Shown: one piece after another, positions 26,459 to 34,797 of the stretch
Position numbering within the stretch: the first letter of the stretch is position 1
Layout: each line of letters starts with the position of its first letter
From: Phaeobacter sp. 22II1-1F12B
GTDB lineage: Bacteria; Pseudomonadota; Alphaproteobacteria; Rhodobacterales; Rhodobacteraceae
Length of the DNA: 44,470 nucleotides
Assembly (NCBI RefSeq): GCF_002210165.1
Contig: NZ_AQQP01000021.1
Location: 1-44,470 of the forward strand
Reading direction: 5' to 3'
Notes under the pieces: generated by a model
Databases searched by the model: none
What the model was told of the DNA's origin: nothing
Seen by the model: only the letters and a program-made list of their open reading frames with translations
Program-made: the position numbers and the translations under genes

Positions 26459-26708
26459 TGTCCGTCCTCGGGTTGGGCCAGACTCTAATCGACGGTGGGG
26501 AAATATCCCGTGGCAGGTCACGGGGCACCCTCGGCCTGCAGGCTTTCAGGGAACGCGCGTACGCCCTCGATGCCAACCAAACCAACGTCTTGACCCAGGA
26601 CTGAAATCGCTCATGCTTAATCTGGCGCAAACGACTATGTGCAGCGTGGCAATTCAATAACCAGTTCTCTTCTTTGATTTCCTTAGGCACGAGTTCGAGG
26701 CCTGTGTT

Positions 26709-28598
26709 TTGACTACGAAGACGTTTCGCGAAGCCGGAGAGAAATTTCTTGAATGCCGATCAAGGGTCGGCCAGCGCGTTGCGTTGCAGGCTATTGCGCT
26801 TGTTCTCTGGTCTTGCGCTGCTCTGGCGCAGGAAACGGTAGCCGGGCCTCAACTCAGGGTGCTGGCCATCTACTCCGGATCGAGTACGCTCGCCGCGAAT
26901 GTCTCGATTGAAAGCGGCATCGCGTCGGTCTTCTCGCAGGCCGAGAAACATTCGAGGTACGAAATCTACGGCGAGTACCGTGATGTGCAGAGGTTTCCCG
27001 GTACGCTAGCTGAACAACGTTTCGTCGATGCCCTCGTCACGAAATACGCCGATCAGACCATCGACGCCCTCATGACGGTTGGCCCCGAGGCGCTGCCACT
27101 GGCAATCGAGTTCCGAACGAGGGTCGCGCCGGAGGCTCCGATTGTTTTTGGCGGTGTGCAGGCTGCGACTCAAACGCAGTATTCCGGTGTCGCGGGGCTT
27201 TATGGCGTGCTTTCGTCTTTTGACCTGCGCGGAACATTTGACTTGGCGCGCCAGCTGCAACCGGATGCGAACCGGACCGTAATCTTCACCGGTTCGGCAG
27301 CGTTCGATGTGCGGTGGAAGTCCTTCGCCGAAGACGTGATGTCGGTTGTCCACGACATCGAGGTTGAATTCGTTTCTGGTCTGTCCCTGCAAGAGTTCCG
27401 GGACCGGGCGGCAATGCTCGGCCTGTCGGACATCCTGATCATCCTTACGATTTTCGAGGATGCCGACGGACGACGCTTTGTGCCTGCTGATGCCGTGGCT
27501 ACGATTGCCGAAGTCTCGGGCGCCCCGACCTATGGCGTCTACAGTTCCAATATCGGTCGAGGCGTCGTGGGCGGCAGCTATTCCTCTTTCGAGAGCACAG
27601 GCATGGTGATGGCTGAGCAGGCATTGAAGGTGCTCGATAATCAGTCCCATGTGGAGACAAGCGTGACTGTGCCGGTGGCGGCCGTGCTCGATTGGCGACA
27701 GCTCAAGCGCTATGGAATCGATGCCGAGATGCGCCCGCCGGACAGCCAGTTGCTCTACTACGACCCCGGCCCATGGGAGCGGTACAGGCTACAGATCGCC
27801 CTGGCCCTCGCCGTCATCGCCCTGCAGTCGAGCACGATCGCCGCCCTGATCGTCATGGATCGCCGCCGTCGACGGGCTGCCGAAGAACTCGGCCGGCGCA
27901 GAATGGAGATGGCAAGACTGTCGCGCATCGCGCAACTCGGCGAACTTTCGGGCGCCATCGCCCACGAATTGAACCAGCCGCTGACATCGATCCTTGCGAA
28001 TGCCGAGGCAGGGTCGGCAATGCTTGCGCAGGATCCGCCCGACATCGCCGAAGTCGGCGAAGCGCTGCGCGACATTGCCGAAGACGACAGGCGCGCAGCC
28101 GACATCATCACCAACCTGCGGGGGCTCATGGCCAATGGAGGCTGCGGAGTCGAACCTGCCGACCTGAACGAGATGGTGCGATCGACCATGCGACTTGTTT
28201 CAAGCGAGTTGCTCGCGCGCGGGGTGACGGTGCGGCAGCGGCTCTCTGGCGATCCGCTGGTCGTAATGGCGGATGTCCGGCAATTACAACAGGTGCTGCT
28301 CAACCTCGTGATCAACGCCGCGGATGCTATGGCGGATGAAACGACGCGCAAGCTGACGGTCACCACCGAACGCGGCGATGGCGACCAGCGCGTGCTGTCG
28401 GTGACCGACACCGGCCCCGGTTTGCCGGAGGAGCTGCGCGACAATCCCTTCAAGCCCTTCGCGACCTCCAAGGCGCAGGGCATGGGGCTTGGTCTTTCGA
28501 TCAGCCAGAGCATCGCCGAGACGCATGGCGGTACGCTGCGCTTTGCCCGCAGCACCAGCAAGGGGGCACGCGTCGAGCTTGCCCTTCCAGCACCATGA
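26709..28598 (+). CDS. Sensor histidine kinase with periplasmic binding-protein-like input domain
   Basis: A 629-residue membrane sensor kinase. The N-terminus carries a signal-like hydrophobic stretch (ALQAIALVLWSCAALAQ), then about 310 periplasmic residues beginning LRVLAIYSGSSTLAANVSIE that resemble an ABC-transporter substrate-binding domain (VDALVTKYADQTIDALMTVG, split at the Ala; PIVFGGVQAATQ). A single helix near 361-382 leads to the kinase core: phosphoacceptor His419 in ELSGAIAHELNQPLTS, N box NLVINAADAM, G1 DTGPGLPEEL and G2 GMGLGLSIS. No PAS or HAMP domain is evident. The start is TTG at 26709, with GAGG upstream; it is uncertain. It overlaps the response-regulator gene by 4 bases, so they form one two-component system. 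The ligand is unknown. Confidence 0.93.
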   Translation: MTTKTFREAGEKFLECRSRVGQRVALQAIALVLWSCAALAQETVAGPQLRVLAIYSGSSTLAANVSIESGIASVFSQAEKHSRYEIYGEYRDVQRFPGTLAEQRFVDALVTKYADQTIDALMTVGPEALPLAIEFRTRVAPEAPIVFGGVQAATQTQYSGVAGLYGVLSSFDLRGTFDLARQLQPDANRTVIFTGSAAFDVRWKSFAEDVMSVVHDIEVEFVSGLSLQEFRDRAAMLGLSDILIILTIFEDADGRRFVPADAVATIAEVSGAPTYGVYSSNIGRGVVGGSYSSFESTGMVMAEQALKVLDNQSHVETSVTVPVAAVLDWRQLKRYGIDAEMRPPDSQLLYYDPGPWERYRLQIALALAVIALQSSTIAALIVMDRRRRRAAEELGRRRMEMARLSRIAQLGELSGAIAHELNQPLTSILANAEAGSAMLAQDPPDIAEVGEALRDIAEDDRRAADIITNLRGLMANGGCGVEPADLNEMVRSTMRLVSSELLARGVTVRQRLSGDPLVVMADVRQLQQVLLNLVINAADAMADETTRKLTVTTERGDGDQRVLSVTDTGPGLPEELRDNPFKPFATSKAQGMGLGLSISQSIAETHGGTLRFARSTSKGARVELALPAP

Positions 28599-29224
28599 GC
28601 GGCGCTGCGACAGCGACGTTCCACGTCCACATCGTGGATGACGACGACGGAGTGCGCCGGGCCTTGATACGGCTGGTGTCCAGCGCGAAATTCGATGCAC
28701 GTGGGCATGCGGATGCCGAGGCGTTTCTGGGCGAATTCGACCCGGCTCTGCCAGGCTGCGCCATACTTGATATGTACCTTCCAAAGCTGAACGGGTTTGA
28801 TCTGCAACAAGAAATCGCGGCCATCGCACCGAACTACCCGGTCTTGTTCCTTACGGGCCGCGGCGACATCGGCATGGGTGTCAAGGCAATGAAAGAGGGC
28901 GCTTTCGATTTTCTTACCAAGCCAGTTCAATCGGAAAAGCTTTTGGCAACGCTCGCTGCCGCCAAGACACAGGTAGAAGAAACGCTAACCGCCGCTCGCG
29001 ATGCCGCTCGCTACGAGGAAAGGCACCAAAGCCTGACGCCCCGCGAAGTCGAGGTGCTTGCAGCCGTCGTGGACGGCAATCTGAACAAGCAAATCGCGCA
29101 TGACCTGGGCCTTGCCGAGAAGACTGTGAAAGTTCACCGGGCGCGAGTGATGAAGAAGATGGGGCTTCGCAGCATAGCCGACCTAGTACGCGCCAGCATT
29201 ACGAAACGGATCGATGAGCCCTGA
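28595..29224 (+). CDS. FixJ/NarL-type response regulator
   Basis: A 209-residue response regulator. The receiver domain (about 5-120) has the acidic pocket in HIVDDDDGV, phosphoacceptor Asp in LDMYLPKLNGFDL, Thr in LFLTGRGDIGMGV and Lys in FLTKPVQ. The C-terminal LuxR-type helix-turn-helix is LTPREVEVLAAVVDGNLNKQ followed by LAEKTVKVHRARVMKKMGL. The start ATGA overlaps the kinase stop, so the pair is translationally coupled and is almost certainly cognate. FixJ-like regulators usually activate transcription when phosphorylated. Candidate targets are the arylsulfatase and the receiver gene downstream, but no operator was identified. Confidence 0.94.
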   Translation: MSGAATATFHVHIVDDDDGVRRALIRLVSSAKFDARGHADAEAFLGEFDPALPGCAILDMYLPKLNGFDLQQEIAAIAPNYPVLFLTGRGDIGMGVKAMKEGAFDFLTKPVQSEKLLATLAAAKTQVEETLTAARDAARYEERHQSLTPREVEVLAAVVDGNLNKQIAHDLGLAEKTVKVHRARVMKKMGLRSIADLVRASITKRIDEP

Positions 29225-29278
29225 TGTAGGTACAGAGGTCAACTATGATGAAGGATCGGCGCCGCTTACTATATCAGC

Positions 29279-29638
29279 ATGGAACCGGAACCCAGAGTTG
29301 TCCTGATCGTCGACGATGACGCGGCAGTCAATCGCGCGCTTTCTCGCGCCGTCCGATCTCTCGGGTTTTCAGTCCATGCGTTCGAGAGTGGAGAAGCGTT
29401 GCTTGCCAGCAGCGCGACGCAGTCGCCCGCGATTCTGCTGCTCGACCTCCACCTGCCGGGTGTCAGCGGTGCCGAGCTTATTTCAGTCCTGCAGGCAAGC
29501 GCACCGGGATTGCGTATTGTAGTGATGACGGGCCGCGATGTGGCCGGCGCGCGGGAAGCCTGTCTGGCGGCGGGAGCCACCAGTTACATCACCAAGCCGA
29601 TTTCGCGGCGAGATCTTTCGGCGTTGTTCGACGGGTGA
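29279..29638 (+). CDS. Single-domain response regulator (receiver only)
   Basis: A 119-residue protein that is just a receiver domain. The acidic pair is in VLIVDDDAAVNRAL, the phosphoacceptor Asp in LLLDLHLPGVSGAEL, Thr in VVMTGRDVAGA and Lys in YITKPISRRDL. It has no DNA-binding or enzymatic output. It lies 54 bases after the FixJ-type regulator on the same strand and could act as a phosphate sink or a second target of the same kinase. Such roles are known for lone receivers but are inferred here. Confidence 0.9.
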   Translation: MEPEPRVVLIVDDDAAVNRALSRAVRSLGFSVHAFESGEALLASSATQSPAILLLDLHLPGVSGAELISVLQASAPGLRIVVMTGRDVAGAREACLAAGATSYITKPISRRDLSALFDG

Positions 29639-29796
29639 TGCAACTCGCGCAACTGTGAAGTAGGCCTTTGGTCCAACTATACTGGTGACGCAACGGCACC
29701 CAATCTGACCGCACGGTGCAAGCCAATGTCGCGGCATCGACTATTGCCCTTGGCCGAGAGCTGTACCGAGCGAATTACGCTGACAGGGAGACAGTT

Positions 29797-31407
29797 ATGT
29801 CACTAAGATCAAATGTTAATTCTATTCTACTGGCCTTGGCCGCAGTCGCTGTTTCGGGCATGCCACTTGCGGCTCAGGAATCGTCCTCCGCCGACAAGCC
29901 GAATATTCTCGTGATCTGGGGCGATGATGTCGGTCAATCCAACATCTCGGCCTATACAAGGGGTCTAATGGGCTATGAAACGCCCAACATCGACCGAATC
30001 GCGAAGGAAGGGATGATCTTCACCGACTACTACGGTGAACAATCCTGTACCGCCGGTCGTTCGTCCTTCATCATGGGCCAGTCGGTGTTCCGCACCGGTC
30101 TTTCAAAGGTCGGTTTGCCCGGCGCACAGGAAGGCATGCAGGTCGAGGATCCGACCATCGCGGGCCTGCTCAAGGCCGAGGGCTACGCCACTGGCCAGTT
30201 CGGCAAGAACCACCTTGGCGACCGCGACGAGCACCTCCCGACCAACCATGGCTTTGATGAGTTCTTTGGCAACCTCTACCACCTCAATGCCGAGGAAGAG
30301 CCCGAGAACGAAGACTACTCGGGCGACATGGTGACCGCCGACGGGCAAACCTTCCGCGAAGCTTTCGGCCCTCGCGGCGTGATCCACTCCTACGCCGACG
30401 GCGAGATCGAGGATACCGGGCCGCTGACAAAGACCCGCATGGAAACCGTCGACGACGAGACCAGCGCCGCAGCGATCGACTTCATCGAACGCGCCAATGA
30501 ACAGGGCACGCCTTGGTTCGTCTGGTGGAGCGGCACCCGGATGCACTTCCGCACGCATGTCAGCGAAGAAAACCGCGCAAGAGCCAACGAGATCGTCGGC
30601 AAACAGGTCGACGAGTATACCGCAGGCATGCTCGAGCATGATGCCGACATCGGCGTGTTTCTCGACAAACTGGACGAGCTTGGGATCGCCGACAACACAA
30701 TCGTCTTCTACTCAACCGACAACGGCCCACATATGAACACTTGGCCGGACGCCGGGATGACGCCGTTCTGGGGCGAGAAGAACACCAACTGGGAAGGCGC
30801 TTGGCGTGTGCCCGCGATGGTGCGCTGGCCGGGCCATATCCCCGAGGATGAAGTCGTCAACGAGATCGTTCATCACATGGACTGGCTTCCGACCTTCCTT
30901 GCTGCGGCGGGCAATGAAACGGTTAAGGACGACCTGCTCGACGGCCTCACCGTTGCGGAAGTTGGCGGCGGACGCGACTACAGGGTCCACCTCGACGGCT
31001 ACAACATCCTGCCGTTGCTGACCGGCAAAACCGAAGAAAGTCCGCGCAAGGAGATCTTCTATTTCTCCGATGACGGCGACCTGATGGCGCTGCGCTATGC
31101 TGACTGGAAGATCACCTTCCTCGAGCAGAAAGCATGGTCCACCTTCCGCGCCTGGATCGAGCCGCTGACGCCGCTGCGAACACCGCTGGTCTTCAACCTG
31201 CGCCGCGATCCCTATGAGCGCGGATACCGGACGTCGAACACGTTCTACGACTGGATGCTTGATCGTGCCTACATGTTCGTGCCGGCACAGACCTATGTGG
31301 CCAACTTCCTCGAGAGCTTCCAGGAGTACCCGCCGCGTCAGGAAGCGGCCTCCTTCAGCCTCGACAAGGTGATGGAGAAGCTTTCACAGCCGGGCGGCAA
31401 CCCGTAA
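29797..31407 (+). CDS. Exported arylsulfatase (formylglycine-type sulfatase)
   Basis: A 536-residue sulfatase that hydrolyses sulfate esters, probably in the periplasm. The start at 29797 has GGGAG upstream and gives a signal peptide ending near GMPLAAQE (about residue 26). Metal-binding Asp residues are in NILVIWGDDVGQSN. The modification motif is SCTAGRSSF with Cys84 as the residue expected to become formylglycine (CxAxR type). Other active-site pieces are GQFGKNHLGDRD, DNGPHMNTWPDAGMTPFWGEK (split at DAG) and NWEGAWRVPAMVRWPG. Length and layout match bacterial arylsulfatases. It follows the two-component genes by about 160 bases on the same strand and ends in a strong terminator. No formylglycine-generating enzyme is in the window, so maturation must be encoded elsewhere. 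Confidence 0.94.
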   Translation: MSLRSNVNSILLALAAVAVSGMPLAAQESSSADKPNILVIWGDDVGQSNISAYTRGLMGYETPNIDRIAKEGMIFTDYYGEQSCTAGRSSFIMGQSVFRTGLSKVGLPGAQEGMQVEDPTIAGLLKAEGYATGQFGKNHLGDRDEHLPTNHGFDEFFGNLYHLNAEEEPENEDYSGDMVTADGQTFREAFGPRGVIHSYADGEIEDTGPLTKTRMETVDDETSAAAIDFIERANEQGTPWFVWWSGTRMHFRTHVSEENRARANEIVGKQVDEYTAGMLEHDADIGVFLDKLDELGIADNTIVFYSTDNGPHMNTWPDAGMTPFWGEKNTNWEGAWRVPAMVRWPGHIPEDEVVNEIVHHMDWLPTFLAAAGNETVKDDLLDGLTVAEVGGGRDYRVHLDGYNILPLLTGKTEESPRKEIFYFSDDGDLMALRYADWKITFLEQKAWSTFRAWIEPLTPLRTPLVFNLRRDPYERGYRTSNTFYDWMLDRAYMFVPAQTYVANFLESFQEYPPRQEAASFSLDKVMEKLSQPGGNP

Positions 31408-31433
31408 GCGCGACCTATTATCATAAAGGAACA

Positions 31434-31466
31434 GGCTGGCCCTGCGTGCAGAACGCAGGGCCGGCC
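31434..31466 (+). terminator. Strong hairpin terminator after the arylsulfatase
   Basis: A 14-pair stem, GGCTGGCCCTGCGT (31434-31447) with ACGCAGGGCCGGCC (31453-31466) and one G-T pair, has a GCAGA loop 26 bases after the stop codon. It is followed by CCATTTCT. The remaining bases to 31642 hold no gene that I can support. Confidence 0.75.
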
Positions 31467-31642
31467 CCATTTCTACCGCCTCATCTGCCTCATCATGGTC
31501 GTTTTACATGCGCCCGGTTTGGCAATGTCGGCGCTGCCGCCCTTCTGGAACAGGAAGTACCTGAAAACGCCACGTCTCTTAAAACTCATACGGTTCTCAG
31601 CGCTCCTTACGGCGCGCCAATCTCCTTTCGGCGCATCCCGGA

Positions 31643-32887
31643 TTAACCTCGTTGCGCCACCTTCACACGTGAGAAGCCAGCCATGTTGGCATAGCCTCCG
31701 ACGATCGCCTTTCTGTCTTCGTAGGACAGGACATTGTCGACAGACTTGAACCCAGCGGGCGCAAGTCTTTCGACTTCGTCGATCACACGCTCCGGGCCGC
31801 CGATGCGATTGGTCCGAACCACTTCAGCCGTCTTAGGCAGGCGGTCTTTCTCGTACTGCCAGAGAGCCGCACGCGGATGTTCCGCCTTGGCGAGCGCATC
31901 GGCGAGGCATCGCGCGTCAAGGACCGCCTGCGAGGCGCCGTTCGACCCCACCGGATACATTGGGTGCGCGGCATCGCCAAGAAGCGTGACACGGCCGAAC
32001 GTCCAGCGCGGAAGCGGGTCGCGATCCGCCATAGGGTATTCGTAGATCGCCGGGCTCTTTTTAACCAGCCCGCCGATGTCCATTCCCGGCACGTGAAAGC
32101 GCAGTGCGTGCGGCAGAACCTCAGCCAGAGACGCTTGGCGCGACCAGTTGTCGGGCGGAGGGGTCGAAATCGCGGGGTCCTTAATGCGGACGTTGACAAC
32201 CCAGTTCATCAGCTGCCTGCCCTTGTCGGCAGGCGCAATCGGGTAGAGGACGAATTTTCCGCCTAGGCCACCACCGATGGCCATGCTCTCGCCATCTTCC
32301 CAGATCGGCCATTCTGCCGCACCACGCCACATCACCACCCCCTGCCACGACGGCGCGCCCTCGTCAGGATAAAAGTGGCGGCGCCCCACGGAATGAATCC
32401 CATCGGCACAGATCAGCACCTCTGCCCGGTGCGTTGTGGCGTCGCCGCCCTGCACCGAGTCGGTGAAATGGGCCGTCACGCCGGATTCGTCCTGAATAAA
32501 TCCAGCCAAGCGTCGACCGGTGTGGACCTTTTCTTTTCCCAACCGTTCAACAACCGCGTCGTAGATCACCTTTTGCAGGCGGCCCCGGTGAATCGAGAAC
32601 TGCGGCACCTCATGTCCAGCGTGCATCCCGCGCAGTTCATTCCAGACCTCTTGCCCCTGCTTGGTCAGATAGGTCAGCTTGCGGGTCCGGACGCCAACCT
32701 TGTCGAGTGCATCGAGGAGACCCAAGTTGGCCAGTTCGCGAATGGCATGGGGCAGCACGTTAATGCCTACGCCGACCTCGCGCACTTCGCGGGCGGCTTC
32801 GTAGATTTCGACCGGGATGCCACGTTTGTGCAGCATCAGTGCGGTGGTCAGACCGCCAATGCCAGCGCCTGCGATCAGGACCGTCAT
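31643..32887 (-). CDS. FAD-dependent aromatic-ring-type monooxygenase
   Basis: A 414-residue class A flavin monooxygenase (salicylate- or p-hydroxybenzoate-hydroxylase fold). The FAD ADP-binding motif is VLIAGAGIGGLTTAL at the N-terminus, the DG motif is ICADGIHSVGRRHFYP, and the GD motif is VTLLGDAAHPMYPVGSNGAS. The start at 32887 opens directly into the Rossmann motif, which supports it over an upstream in-frame start at 32974. It follows the cupin gene by 4 bases and is the last gene of the hydrolase-livKHMGF-cupin-monooxygenase run. Members of this family hydroxylate aromatic or heteroaromatic rings with NAD(P)H and oxygen. The substrate here is unknown. Confidence 0.92.
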   Translation of the reverse strand: MTVLIAGAGIGGLTTALMLHKRGIPVEIYEAAREVREVGVGINVLPHAIRELANLGLLDALDKVGVRTRKLTYLTKQGQEVWNELRGMHAGHEVPQFSIHRGRLQKVIYDAVVERLGKEKVHTGRRLAGFIQDESGVTAHFTDSVQGGDATTHRAEVLICADGIHSVGRRHFYPDEGAPSWQGVVMWRGAAEWPIWEDGESMAIGGGLGGKFVLYPIAPADKGRQLMNWVVNVRIKDPAISTPPPDNWSRQASLAEVLPHALRFHVPGMDIGGLVKKSPAIYEYPMADRDPLPRWTFGRVTLLGDAAHPMYPVGSNGASQAVLDARCLADALAKAEHPRAALWQYEKDRLPKTAEVVRTNRIGGPERVIDEVERLAPAGFKSVDNVLSYEDRKAIVGGYANMAGFSRVKVAQRG

Positions 32888-32891
32888 GATA

Positions 32892-33338
32892 TCAAACCTC
32901 CTCTGGCGGGAGGAAGTCGACCTCATGTTTGGCCGAGATGGCGACGACGTCGGCCGGGTTCGGCTCCGGCCCAAGATTGTGCAATGCCCAGAACAGATCG
33001 AACAGCTTTCGGGTCGGGGCGACCCAGAATAGGCATTTGATGGTCTGGTCCGTCTTGTTATAAATGCCGTGCGGGATACCCTTGGGCAACCGGATCAGAT
33101 CGCCCGGTTCCGCATAGGTCTCAACCCCGTTCAACAGCACGTCGAAGCGGCCTTCAAGAACGTAGATGAATTCATCCTGAGTGGGATGGATATGTGGGGG
33201 CACAAAGGTCCCTTTTGGCAAGCTCGCATGCCAGGCCATCGAATTTTCGGACTTCTGCTTGGGCACATAGGTCTGACCGAGGATGTTCCAGCTGATCTCT
33301 TCTATGCCGGTATTGGATTTCGTGACGCCGGGTATCAT
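32892..33338 (-). CDS. Cupin-domain protein (copy 1)
   Basis: A 148-residue small cupin. Metal-binding motif 1 is PPHIHPTQDEFIYVLEG and motif 2 is GDLIRLPKGIPHGIYN, so all expected His and Glu residues are present. It is clearly paralogous to the cupin at 40243-40680: both share NSM/NAM-xWHA, GTFVPPHIHPTQDE, APTRKLFDLF and a closing HEVDFLPP. It starts 20 bases after livF and ends 4 bases before the monooxygenase, within the same operon. Small cupins may be dioxygenases, isomerases or ligand-binding proteins; the activity cannot be read here. Two copies in one locus suggest a role tied to the pathway. Confidence 0.88.
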   Translation of the reverse strand: MIPGVTKSNTGIEEISWNILGQTYVPKQKSENSMAWHASLPKGTFVPPHIHPTQDEFIYVLEGRFDVLLNGVETYAEPGDLIRLPKGIPHGIYNKTDQTIKCLFWVAPTRKLFDLFWALHNLGPEPNPADVVAISAKHEVDFLPPEEV

Positions 33339-33358
33339 GACGGGGGTCTCCTTCGACT

Positions 33359-34045
33359 TTAGACGTGGAGGAAGCGATCCTTGACCTCAGGGGTCGCAAG
33401 GATCTGTTCCGTAGTGCCGGTCCAGACGACACGGCCTTTCTCGATGACGATGTGGCGATCGGCGAACTTGGTCAAAGCATCGACGTTCTTGTCGATCACC
33501 AGGATCGCTTGGCCCTCTTTTTTCAACTGGGCGAGGCAAGACCAGATGTCCGCGCGGATCAGCGGAGCCAGCCCCTCTGTCGCCTCGTCGAGCACAACCA
33601 ACTGGGGGTTCGTCATCAATGCGCGCCCGATAGCCAGCATCTGCTGCTCGCCGCCCGACAGCTGATTGCCCATGTTGCGGCGACGCTGTTTCAAGCGCGG
33701 GAACAGGTCGTAAATCTTGTCAATCGTCCAAATACCGGGGCGCGATGTGGCGCGCAGGTTTTCCTCGACATTCAGCGTCGGGAATATTTGCCGGCCCTCG
33801 GGGACATAGCCCAGCCCCGCCAACGCGATCTTGTGAGGATCGGCCCCCGTCAGGTTCTTGCCGCCGACCTTGACGCTGCCCGCGCGCGGTTTGACCAAAC
33901 CAAAGATTGACTTGATCGTGGTGGTCTTGCCCATGCCATTGCGGCCCAGAAGGGTGACGACCTCCCCCTCCTTGACGCGGAAATCAATACCGAAAAGGAT
34001 CTGGCTTTCGTCATAACCCGCCTCGAGACCGTTAACCTCCAGCAT
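33359..34045 (-). CDS. livF: Branched-chain-amino-acid-type ABC transporter ATPase LivF
   Basis: A 228-residue ATPase. Walker A is GRNGMGKTTT, the signature LSGGEQQMLAIGRAL, and Walker B LVVLDEATEGLAP, all as in LivF. Near the end, ILVIDKNVD replaces the common LLVEQN segment. Its start overlaps the livG stop by one base (TGATG), indicating coupling. With livG, livM, livH and livK it completes a five-part importer. Such systems also carry aromatic acids, urea and amides, and the neighbouring oxygenases suggest a non-amino-acid substrate. Confidence 0.95.
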   Translation of the reverse strand: MLEVNGLEAGYDESQILFGIDFRVKEGEVVTLLGRNGMGKTTTIKSIFGLVKPRAGSVKVGGKNLTGADPHKIALAGLGYVPEGRQIFPTLNVEENLRATSRPGIWTIDKIYDLFPRLKQRRRNMGNQLSGGEQQMLAIGRALMTNPQLVVLDEATEGLAPLIRADIWSCLAQLKKEGQAILVIDKNVDALTKFADRHIVIEKGRVVWTGTTEQILATPEVKDRFLHV

Positions 34046-34797
34046 CAGACGAGTTCCTCTTCTTCGCCAAGGTAGGCCGCGCGTACCTCTGGATCGTTGC
34101 GGACAGCCTCGGGCGTGCCAGTTGCGATTATGCTGCCGTAGACGAGGACTGAGACACGGTCAGCCAACGCAAAAACCGCATCCATGTCGTGTTCGATCAG
34201 AACTATGGTAAAGCGGCCCTTCAGTTTCTGCAGGTTCGCAACAAAGCCTTCGGCATCCCCGCCCCCTACTCCGGCCAGCGGTTCGTCGAGCAGCAGGATT
34301 TTAGGCTGCGTCGCAAGCGCGATGGCCAGTTCCAGCCTGCGGTGTTCGCCGTGGCTTAGCGACCGGGCCAGTACATGTGCCCTGCGATCAAGCCCCGCTT
34401 CGCTTAGTGCGGTCATCGCAGCTTCGTTTAGCCGCGCTTCATCGGCAACCTTTCCAAAGAAACGGAAGGAGGAACCTTCACGCGCCTGAACCGCCAGCGC
34501 CACGTTTTCCAGCGCGGTGAACCCAGGCAGGACGGATGTAATCTGGAATGACCGGGCCAAGCCCAGCTTCACCCGTTCCGGCATCGTCAAGCGCGAAATG
34601 TCGCGGTCGCCTATGGCCACCGACCCGCTGTCGCAGTGCAACTGGCCCGAGAGCTGTGAGATCAGCGTTGTCTTGCCAGCGCCGTTCGGGCCGATGATAG
34701 CATGCAGTTCACCGGGCTCGACCGAAAGTGAAACGTCGTCGGTGACCTTCAGCGCGCCAAAGGACTTGCAGAGGTTGGTGACGGTCAGCGACGTCAT
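34045..34797 (-). CDS. livG: Branched-chain-amino-acid-type ABC transporter ATPase LivG
   Basis: A 250-residue ATPase. Walker A is GPNGAGKTTLISQL, the signature LSHGEHRRLELAIAL and Walker B ILLLDEPLAGVGGGDAE, with the switch His in VLIEHDMDAVF. The start at 34797 (MTSLTVTNL) overlaps the livM stop by 4 bases. A much longer upstream open frame on this strand is a shadow of livM. It is the partner of livF. Confidence 0.95.
   Translation of the reverse strand: MTSLTVTNLCKSFGALKVTDDVSLSVEPGELHAIIGPNGAGKTTLISQLSGQLHCDSGSVAIGDRDISRLTMPERVKLGLARSFQITSVLPGFTALENVALAVQAREGSSFRFFGKVADEARLNEAAMTALSEAGLDRRAHVLARSLSHGEHRRLELAIALATQPKILLLDEPLAGVGGGDAEGFVANLQKLKGRFTIVLIEHDMDAVFALADRVSVLVYGSIIATGTPEAVRNDPEVRAAYLGEEEELV

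Larger units (their letters stand above)
25276..26520 (-). mobile_element. IS3-family insertion sequence (decayed), 1245 bp
   Basis: The two ends match as imperfect inverted repeats: the plus strand begins TAACTTGCCACTG at 25276 and the minus strand begins TGACCTGCCACGG at 26520 (10 of 13 identical, TG start kept at one end only). The length of 1245 bp fits IS3-family elements. It encodes OrfA and OrfB in the minus direction with an AAAAAAG slippery site between them. No target duplication is evident (CTGG on the left, CGGG on the right). It lies between icd and the sensor kinase gene. Confidence 0.8.

Noticed and set aside
27758-28930. A 390-codon open frame on the minus strand opposite the sensor kinase and response regulator.
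   Set aside because: It is antisense to genes with clear motifs and arises from high GC codon use. Its translation shows no recognisable domain.
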